This document shows positions 34,413 to 40,838 of a stretch of 64,000 bases of DNA, one piece after another. The DNA is from Ruegeria sp. EL01 (lineage in GTDB: Bacteria; Pseudomonadota; Alphaproteobacteria; Rhodobacterales; Rhodobacteraceae), in assembly GCF_900313035.1 (NCBI RefSeq), contig NZ_OMPS01000004.1, positions 152,099 through 216,098 on the forward strand. The letters are read 5' to 3'. Under the pieces are notes generated by a model, which saw only the letters and a list, made by a program, of their open reading frames with translations, made no database searches and was not told where the DNA came from. Made by a program: the position numbers and the translations under genes. Every line of letters starts with the position of its first letter. The first letter of the stretch is position 1.

Positions 34413-35957
34413 TCACCAACTTGTTGTTAATGCCAGGTAAGCACCGGGATCGCCTGCACTGGTCAAAGGCCCGTCCCTGAGCGGAACCCCAACATAGCCC
34501 GACAGGAAAACGTTTCGCTTGAAATCCACGTCTAGGCCGACGCCGGCAGATGCCAATGTCGCGTTATCGACCTCGAAACTGGCTGGGTCATTGTTCGAAA
34601 CATAGCCGACGTCAATGAAGGCAAAGGGTGTTAGGCGATGAACGCTGCTGGAACTTGGGAAATATGAATGAGACACTTCGAAGGTTGCAGAAATTCCAGA
34701 GTCGCCATCCACTTCATCAAATCGGTAGCCGCGCAGAGCGTATCGATCACCAAGGAAGTATTCTTCGACAGAAGGCAGGCGATCGGTAGTAAACTGACCC
34801 CAAATCTCAGTTCGCCAGGCGCTATTGGGAGATAACGCGGTTAGAGGGCTTTCGTAACCTATGCCGCCGCGAAGATGCCAGAACGAGGACTCTCCGTCAT
34901 CGAAGTTCGCGACGTTTGTGTCGTTGTCATTGTCACCAAACGACAAAGTCAGCCCTGCCTCCAACACACAGCCATCAGAAAAGCTCTGGCCGTACAAGTA
35001 GGTTAGTCCCAGGACGCTGGCATCACTTGAAAGTGGTTGCCCGCCGCTGACGGAGTCTGCTTTGGACAGCCTATAATCAAGCAATAGATATCCGTACCGT
35101 TCGACGTCCCGAAGAACAGGATATCCTAAAGCGAGTGTTAGGTTTTCGCCGTCGATATCTGTTCTAGCAAAATCACCGGAGATGTCCCTGCGGGCGTTGA
35201 TGTTGCCATAGAAAATCTCACCATACAGACCGTTGCTGTTGAGTGGTACACGGTAGGTCAATGCACCCCATAACGAGTGCTCATCATCGTTGTCCCAATT
35301 GTAAGCGCCTGACCCTTCGAAACGAAACAAATCCCCTACGGTCAACGTCGAGTAGAACTCCTGAACGACGTAGAAACTCAAGGCTTCGCCAAGTTCGCGA
35401 GGAGGGTTGTCCAACGTGGCACTACCGGCTTGTTTGCGTAGCGGTTCACCAAGAACTCTCAACCTCGCTCCGGCACCGTCTGGAAAGTCTATTTCTGTTG
35501 ACAATTCCAGATCCGGAATGTCATCGGCCAACATAACGGCGCGCTCAAAACGCCCGAGTGTGATTGGTGAAACTCTGGTCAGAGGTGAGAATATTCCCTC
35601 AAGTGTTTTGAAGGTTCGGATGTCGACGCCTTCAATATCGATAGTCTGGATGCGTCCTTCATCCACGACGATGCTTTGCCCATTGGAGCCGACCCAGGCT
35701 TCGGCCAGAAAATATCCGTCTTCCCGATAGATTTGGCTGATCGTCGCTGCAACCTCGTTAGCTGAGATGCGGCCAGAGCGGTTGTGTGCCAGCTGTCCGG
35801 CATATGTCAAAAGCTCATCCACATCATAAACAGTGACACCACGAACGGTGGGCTTTGACGTTATATTCCAAATTTGCGCCGAAGAGAGGGTTGGAGCAAA
35901 CAGGGCAACCGAGACCGAGAATAAAATTGTTAGCACAATAGAATTAAGTGAACGCAT
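34413..35957 (-). CDS. Two-partner secretion outer-membrane transporter (ShlB/FhaC, TpsB family)
   Basis: Outer-membrane protein of 514 residues. A signal peptide (MRSLNSIVLTILFSVSVALF, cut after about residue 27) is followed by a POTRA domain (about 45-130, with VDEGRIQTIDIEGVD) and a 16-strand barrel carrying the conserved LGDRYALRGYRFDEVDGDSG loop region and a terminal tryptophan (ALTTSW). TpsB proteins export a large partner protein. No classical hemagglutinin-like TpsA gene is in the window; the next gene downstream encodes the Pro/Thr-repeat protein. The start was chosen for the signal peptide; the frame is open 43 codons further upstream. Confidence 0.88.
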   Translation of the reverse strand: MRSLNSIVLTILFSVSVALFAPTLSSAQIWNITSKPTVRGVTVYDVDELLTYAGQLAHNRSGRISANEVAATISQIYREDGYFLAEAWVGSNGQSIVVDEGRIQTIDIEGVDIRTFKTLEGIFSPLTRVSPITLGRFERAVMLADDIPDLELSTEIDFPDGAGARLRVLGEPLRKQAGSATLDNPPRELGEALSFYVVQEFYSTLTVGDLFRFEGSGAYNWDNDDEHSLWGALTYRVPLNSNGLYGEIFYGNINARRDISGDFARTDIDGENLTLALGYPVLRDVERYGYLLLDYRLSKADSVSGGQPLSSDASVLGLTYLYGQSFSDGCVLEAGLTLSFGDNDNDTNVANFDDGESSFWHLRGGIGYESPLTALSPNSAWRTEIWGQFTTDRLPSVEEYFLGDRYALRGYRFDEVDGDSGISATFEVSHSYFPSSSSVHRLTPFAFIDVGYVSNNDPASFEVDNATLASAGVGLDVDFKRNVFLSGYVGVPLRDGPLTSAGDPGAYLALTTSW

Positions 35958-36331
35958 TTCAGACAACCTTTGGGCGACTATGCGGGTTGAAAAACATCCT
36001 AACCCATGTTTTCCAGAATTTTGTATGAAAAAATTTGGAATCAAAAAAGGCGATGCAATCTCGGCGCATGACGTCGGGGAAGGCATTCTTTACTTCGATG
36101 CAACACGAGCGAAATCGAGACTGAAAAACGCAATTCTGTGCTTTCAGGTGTGCATCATGATGCTGTATTTATTCATGTTTTCAGTAGGTTGAATAATTAT
36201 TCAGGTTTATTACTCAACATGAACGGTACATGAACAAAGTATTTTCTACGTGTTAAAACTCGTTCAGGCATGGTCATCAATACGAGACCGAGCCGACATT
36301 GAAGCGCCCGGCCTCATCGAAGGGGACAGAT
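35958..36331. other. 374-base AT-rich divergent promoter region
   Basis: No gene. It holds the promoter of the secretion operon (minus) and of the 62-residue protein gene (plus), a perfect 14-base palindrome TGAATAATTATTCA (36190-36203), and the direct-repeat motif at 36214-36235. Confidence 0.6.
36214..36235 (-). promoter_or_regulatory. Direct-repeat motif, copy 1 (upstream of secretion operon)
   Basis: Read on the minus strand it is GTTCATGTACC directly followed by GTTCATGTTGA: two half-sites at an 11-base period, the spacing used by OmpR/PhoB-type response regulators. It matches copy 2 at 37848-37869 at 18 of 22 positions by eye. It points toward the secretion operon, whose start codon is about 255 bases away. 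Confidence 0.5.
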
Positions 36332-36520
36332 ATGAAAAAGACTGCCATTGGGGTTGAAACACAACACCCTCCTAAAGGAACACATTCTTCCAACACCCGC
36401 GCGCGCAGTGACGAATTGAGCAGCGCGAAGGCAAGCAGCGGCAGGTTCCCTTCTATCGAAAACGCACTCACCAAAATTGCTCACTCTATTCAGCTATATG
36501 AGGCGTCGAAAGACGTTTGA
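36332..36520 (+). CDS. 62-residue hydrophilic protein, unknown
   Basis: Short protein starting MKKTAIGVETQHPPKG. AAGGGG lies seven bases before the ATG and a good terminator follows the stop, so it is probably a real gene. It is polar and Ser-rich with an amphipathic C-terminal helix (IENALTKIAHSIQLYEASKD). There is no signal peptide and no recognised family. It sits between the two cell-surface operons. Confidence 0.5.
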   Translation: MKKTAIGVETQHPPKGTHSSNTRARSDELSSAKASSGRFPSIENALTKIAHSIQLYEASKDV

Positions 36521-36579
36521 AGTAACGAAGCGATCCCCCTCAGCTTCACAGTTTCAAATCTTTCGTGAATCAGTAAAAG

Positions 36580-36606
36580 GCCCGCTTCCATAGGAGCGGG
36601 CTTTTT
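36580..36606. terminator. Bidirectional intrinsic terminator
   Basis: Perfect stem GCCCGCT (36580-36586) / AGCGGGC (36595-36601) followed by TTTTT on the plus strand and preceded by AAAAG. It can therefore also end the minus-strand gene at 36699-37721. Confidence 0.85.
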
Positions 36607-36698
36607 CGTTTCCGGATTGGTTTAGCGCAGATTGGTAAAACGCAAGTGTGCAGCAGTCTTGAGCTCAATTGCGTCTTTGGCCCGTCGCGCAGAGGGTC

Positions 36699-37721
36699 TC
36701 AGTCAAGATCCAGAAGCGCCTTAACTGTGGCTTCGACTGCATCCGTCACGGGTTTGTTCGCTGCGTTCTCGAGGGCCGCGCGTTCGGCCGCCGTCTGGTT
36801 CTCGACCAACCCGGTCAAGTCCCCGACCACCGCTTCCGTTTCGCCGTAAATGGCGGCGGCTTGACGTTCATCGTCCAGGTCTTTTGCGGTGTCGATGGAC
36901 TGTTCCAGATCGGCATTGGCCGCACTAAGTTCTGCTTCGATGTCAGGATCGGTACCGCCAGCCGCTGCAAGTGCTTCTTCAAGCTCGGTGACGCGATCTT
37001 GGTGCTGCTGAACGTCTGTAAGCGCTGATTCAAGGTCGTCCTCAATTTCACCTATGGGCCGATCCGGCGGAGTCAGGCTGTCGAGCAGATCCTGTACCTC
37101 CTGTAGGTCGTCGCGCAGTTCGTCTCCGGCAAGGACCGTATCACGGTAGGTTGCGATACGACCGACACGTGAATTCGGTGCGGCGTTCTGCAAAGCGGTT
37201 TCGCTTGCATTGGCGGCATTGAGTGCTCCGAGCTCCGAGGGATGTGCCCCCAGCAGTTTGGCAAGTTTGTTCCCTGTTGTCCGGGCCGAAGGTCGAACGG
37301 ATTTTGTAACCTGAAAAGAGCTTTTGGATTTGCGAGTTAAGCTCTTGGCTTTCCGGCTGGTTTTAGCAGTCTTGGTTTGGGCTTTCTTACCGCCAAATAG
37401 GTTTTTCAGGGAAAAGCCATTTGTCTTGGCGGATTTCGATCTCGCGCCTTCTGATTTTCCAGATGCTTTTGAACCACCCCCTTTTGATGCGCCCGATCCG
37501 CCCTTGCCACTTCCAGCGCCGTCATTGCCGCCGCCATTACCATTACCGTTTCCACCGCCGTTGCCGTTGCCGCCACGGTTGCCGTTGCCGCCGCCATTGC
37601 CTTTACCGTCTTTGGCATACGCAAAATCGGGAAACGTGAACGTTGCCACGATCGCAGTTGATCCCAGAAGGGCGATTACGATGGCGGAGGCCTTCATCAA
37701 GTTGTCTTTCGTCATTTTCAT
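36699..37721 (-). CDS. Exported Gly/Asn-repeat protein with coiled-coil C-terminus
   Basis: Protein of 340 residues with a signal peptide (hydrophobic to about residue 36, FAYA-KDG). A GNGGGN-type repeat region follows (about 38-70), then a Lys/Ser-rich basic linker (about 75-140), the segment ELGALNAANASETALQNAAP near residue 165, and a C-terminal half dominated by acidic coiled-coil heptads (about 200-330). GGAGG six bases before the ATG supports the start. Function is unknown; the make-up suggests an extracellular or periplasmic structural protein. It diverges from the PepSY-domain gene, whose product has the same Gly/Asn repeat. Confidence 0.7.
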   Translation of the reverse strand: MKMTKDNLMKASAIVIALLGSTAIVATFTFPDFAYAKDGKGNGGGNGNRGGNGNGGGNGNGNGGGNDGAGSGKGGSGASKGGGSKASGKSEGARSKSAKTNGFSLKNLFGGKKAQTKTAKTSRKAKSLTRKSKSSFQVTKSVRPSARTTGNKLAKLLGAHPSELGALNAANASETALQNAAPNSRVGRIATYRDTVLAGDELRDDLQEVQDLLDSLTPPDRPIGEIEDDLESALTDVQQHQDRVTELEEALAAAGGTDPDIEAELSAANADLEQSIDTAKDLDDERQAAAIYGETEAVVGDLTGLVENQTAAERAALENAANKPVTDAVEATVKALLDLD

Positions 37722-37847
37722 AACGATCCTCCAGAATCGAATTCTAATTGCGTGTTGGTTGGTTGCGCCAATAATCGTGCGCAGCGGGAATCAGTGGCCA
37801 ACACTTCTATTTGATGAAATTCTCGTTGAACTCCCGCGAAACTGGTT

Positions 37848-37869
37848 GTTCATCGCCAGTTCACGTTGA
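37848..37869 (+). promoter_or_regulatory. Direct-repeat motif, copy 2 (upstream of PepSY gene)
   Basis: GTTCATCGCCA directly followed by GTTCACGTTGA, two half-sites with an 11-base period, ending 44 bases before the PepSY start codon. Same motif as at 36214-36235. Likely operator for the response regulator encoded at 38612-39271, which would make the operon autoregulated. Confidence 0.5.
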
Positions 37870-37913
37870 ACTCGCTAGTTTCGAGAAAACTTTGAGCATA
37901 CAGAGTGCAGAGG

Positions 37914-38573
37914 ATGAGACGACTCTTACCAATTATGGTCTTACTGACCCTTTTTCTGACCGAAGAAGGGAATGCTGCTGCGCGCGAGTTGAAACAATCC
38001 GAGCTGCGTAGGGCGACCATGACAGGCGGTGCCATACGATTGAAAAGGGTTATCAAGGGCGTCGAAAAGGTGTTCGGAGGTACGCCAGTTGATGCGCGGG
38101 CTTTCGAGGCGGACAAAGTTTACTACCGTATTCTGGTGAAAAAACCGAACGGCAAGATCATCAGCGTCATCGTTGATGCTGAGACCGGCGTCGTTGTCCC
38201 AAACCGATCCAGTATAGGTCGTCAAATTTCAGAGGCGGCTAAATCGACCGTCGGCAACTCAACGAACGCCAATTCGCTAGGGAATGCCGGCACCAGGGGC
38301 AATGATGGCGGCAACGGGAACGGCAGTGGCGGTGGAAACGGGAACGGGAACGGCAACGGTGGCGGAAACGGGAACGGCAACGGCGGTGGAAACGGGAACG
38401 GCAGTGGCGGTGGAAACGGGAACGGGAACGGCAACGGTGGCGGAAACGGGAACGGCAACGGCGGTGGAAACGGGAACGGCAACGGCGGTGGAAACGGGAA
38501 CGGCAACGGCGGTGGAAACGGCAATGGCAACGGCGGCGGAAACGGGAACGGCAACGGCGGCGGTAAAAAGTAA
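37914..38573 (+). CDS. Exported PepSY-domain protein with Gly/Asn repeat tail
   Basis: Protein of 219 residues. A signal peptide (MRRLLPIMVLLTLFL, cut near residue 21) is followed by a PepSY domain (about 30-95, with VDARAFEADKVYYRILVKK and ISVIVDAETGVVV) and a tail of about 100 residues composed almost only of Gly and Asn with occasional Ser. PepSY proteins are often encoded with a two-component system and are thought to modulate its sensor or to inhibit proteases. Here the response regulator and kinase genes follow directly. The GTG nine bases upstream is an alternative start. The low-complexity DNA is prone to length change. Confidence 0.8.
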   Translation: MRRLLPIMVLLTLFLTEEGNAAARELKQSELRRATMTGGAIRLKRVIKGVEKVFGGTPVDARAFEADKVYYRILVKKPNGKIISVIVDAETGVVVPNRSSIGRQISEAAKSTVGNSTNANSLGNAGTRGNDGGNGNGSGGGNGNGNGNGGGNGNGNGGGNGNGSGGGNGNGNGNGGGNGNGNGGGNGNGNGGGNGNGNGGGNGNGNGGGNGNGNGGGKK

Positions 38574-38611
38574 TGGAAATTCTGCCATCTAGACGCCTAT
38601 AGTCACTAGAC

Positions 38612-39271
38612 ATGAGAGTTTTACTGGCAGAAGACGAACCCCATCTTTGCGAGCAAGTAAAAAAGCTGCTGAACGCTGAGGGTCGGGTCGTGGACGTCGC
38701 CCATAATGGAATGGACGCTCTGCATCTTGGCGAGACCGAACCCTACGATATGATCATTCTGGACATTGGGTTGCCAGAGCGCGATGGAATTTCTGTCTTA
38801 CGTACATGGCGCAGCTCAGGCATCAAAACCCCGGTGCTGATCCTCACCGCTCGAGATGGTTGGAGCGAGCGAGTAGATGGATTGGACGCAGGTGCCGATG
38901 ACTACATGACAAAACCCTTCCACATGCCGGAACTGGCCGCACGCGTCCGTGCGATTTTGCGGCGCCAAAGTGGGCAAGTGAACCCGGTAATTGAGATGGG
39001 TGAGGTCATTTTGGACACACGTAACGGGCGGGTCACGTTACATGGGATCCCGGTTGATCTAACCGCACAGGAAATCGCAGTGCTCAGTTACCTGGCTCAC
39101 AACAGTGGGCGCATGATTTCACGAACAGAACTTTCAGAGCACATCTACGAATATGATGGGGATCGGGATTCGAACACGATCGCTGTCTTTGTAACGCGCC
39201 TTCGCAAAAAACTGGGTTCTGACCTCATTACTACGATTAGGGGCCGCGGATACATGATCGACACGATCTGA
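38612..39271 (+). CDS. OmpR-family response regulator
   Basis: Cytoplasmic regulator of 219 residues. The receiver domain (1-115) has the acidic pair at residues 8-9, phospho-acceptor Asp51 (IILDIGLPERDG), Thr in LILTARD and Lys in MTKPF. The winged-helix domain (about 125-219) ends in VTRLRKKLGSDLITTIRGRG, as in PhoP/QseB-type proteins. It overlaps the kinase gene by one base (TGATG). Likely targets are the direct-repeat sites at 37848-37869 and 36214-36235. Confidence 0.93.
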   Translation: MRVLLAEDEPHLCEQVKKLLNAEGRVVDVAHNGMDALHLGETEPYDMIILDIGLPERDGISVLRTWRSSGIKTPVLILTARDGWSERVDGLDAGADDYMTKPFHMPELAARVRAILRRQSGQVNPVIEMGEVILDTRNGRVTLHGIPVDLTAQEIAVLSYLAHNSGRMISRTELSEHIYEYDGDRDSNTIAVFVTRLRKKLGSDLITTIRGRGYMIDTI

Positions 39272-40620
39272 TGCTTTCACTCCGTCAAAGGGCATTGATG
39301 GGAGGTATCGCATCCGGCGCGTTGTCGGTCGGCGTAGGCACTCTGGCTGTATTCTCTTACATTGATTCCAGAGTTGCAGACAGGTTTGACACCGCGCTTC
39401 GAGATCAACACACTCAGCTTGTGGTCGGGTTGAGTGTCGTAACTCAGGCCCCAGAAACCCTGCGCGATCTGATGTTCGACCCAGCATACAGAACGCCGTA
39501 TTCAGGGCGCTATTGGCAGGTCACCAGCGCCGATGGCAACATTTACTCATCCGCCTCACTTTTTGATGCAACCATTGCCGAACCTCAGGGTTCTCCTGGC
39601 ACTCCAACGATTTTGAACACTTTTGGCCCTGAAAACGAAGCAGTTCGAACCGTCTATCAGAAGATATCATACGAAGATGGGACAGTTTGGGGCGTCAGCG
39701 TCGCCGAGAGTCAGGCGCAACTGTTTGCGGAACGGCGTGTCGCACAAAAAAGCCTGTTGCCTGTATTTGCGCTTGTAGGTTTGATTGGCGTAGCAGGGTC
39801 TTTGTTATTGATGACAGTCACCTTGGGTCCGCTTCGAAAATTGCGGACTGATGTAGCCCACCGATGGGACACAGATGAGGATCTGAAACCCGAGGACTAC
39901 CCGGAAGAGGTCTCGCCTTTGGTGGACGATTTGAACCAGCTTTTGCGCCGTAACCGGGACATTGTGTCCGGTTCCCGCAGGCAGGCTGCAGATCTGGCGC
40001 ATGCTCTCAAAACTCCGACTGCCATTTTGCGAAATGAGTTAAGTGGTCTTTCCGAAGCAGGCGCTCCAACAGAAACCGCGTATGAGGCTTTGGATCGAAT
40101 TGACGCGCAATTGGGGCGGTCTCTTGCCAGATTGCGCGCGATAAACACGGCAGATCTGACTCATTCGCGTACTGATCTGGTCAACTCTATCGACAGGCTT
40201 TCGCGGCTGTTCTCGAAAATGACAGAACGAGAAAACAAGTCACTGGAGGTATCACGTGATCCTGAAATGTGGGTTCGTATGGACACCCAGGATATCGAAG
40301 AAGTTCTTGGCAACTTGATGGATAACGCCGTCAAATGGTGTCGCAATCGCGTGCGTGTAACTGCCAAACGCCAAGCGGGCTACATCGAAATTCGGGTCGA
40401 AGATGACGGGCTAGGCATACCTGAAGATGCCCGGCGCGAGGCATTGCGGTCCGGAGGTCGACTAGATTCTTCTGTTGTAGGCAGTGGATTGGGGCTAGCG
40501 ATCGCGGTTGATCTTCTGAATGCCTATGGCGCTAAACTTGAGCTAAGCAGATCAGATGAGCTTGGTGGGCTGCAAAGTCGCGTGGTGATTTCCTTGGGTA
40601 CCAAGGGAATATCCTCTTAG
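39271..40620 (+). CDS. Sensor histidine kinase (PhoQ/QseC-like)
   Basis: Inner-membrane kinase of 449 residues. Two membrane segments (about 10-32 and 165-190) enclose a periplasmic sensor region of about 130 residues, followed by a HAMP-like linker, the dimerisation helix with phospho-acceptor His244 (ADLAHALKTPTAIL), and an ATPase domain with the N box (LGNLMDNAVKW), G1 (VEDDGLGIPEDA) and G2 (VVGSGLGLAIAV). It is the partner of the upstream response regulator. The PepSY protein may act on its periplasmic domain. Confidence 0.92.
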   Translation: MLSLRQRALMGGIASGALSVGVGTLAVFSYIDSRVADRFDTALRDQHTQLVVGLSVVTQAPETLRDLMFDPAYRTPYSGRYWQVTSADGNIYSSASLFDATIAEPQGSPGTPTILNTFGPENEAVRTVYQKISYEDGTVWGVSVAESQAQLFAERRVAQKSLLPVFALVGLIGVAGSLLLMTVTLGPLRKLRTDVAHRWDTDEDLKPEDYPEEVSPLVDDLNQLLRRNRDIVSGSRRQAADLAHALKTPTAILRNELSGLSEAGAPTETAYEALDRIDAQLGRSLARLRAINTADLTHSRTDLVNSIDRLSRLFSKMTERENKSLEVSRDPEMWVRMDTQDIEEVLGNLMDNAVKWCRNRVRVTAKRQAGYIEIRVEDDGLGIPEDARREALRSGGRLDSSVVGSGLGLAIAVDLLNAYGAKLELSRSDELGGLQSRVVISLGTKGISS

Positions 40621-40639
40621 GTTCGGGGCACATAACCAA

Positions 40640-40685
40640 TAGATAGAGGTTGCGGCAAGAGCGATGGCGGAGAGGAAGACCTTTG
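40640..40685 (-). mobile_element. Possible tail fragment of an IS5-type transposase
   Basis: The minus strand encodes VFLSAIALAATSIWL, which resembles the hydrophobic C-terminal end shared by many IS5-group transposases (FLSAIxLAAxxIFWL). Only about 15 codons remain. The identification is weak. Confidence 0.3.
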
Positions 40686-40838
40686 TTGCCTCGGAATGGG
40701 GCTAATCAGTGAGCCACAATCCTAATTTAGTAATCTTATGGCGGCCGAATCTGAAAATTGCAGATCGACTTGTGTTGAAGCGCGTTCCGTTAAGGGTTAG
40801 TGGGGATATGATTTAGAGCCGACGCTAAGGAGACATCG

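Noticed and set aside
38290..38571. Repetitive GGAAACGGGAACGG-type DNA considered as a non-coding satellite or CRISPR
   Set aside because: It is in frame with a signal peptide and PepSY domain, and regular spacers are absent.
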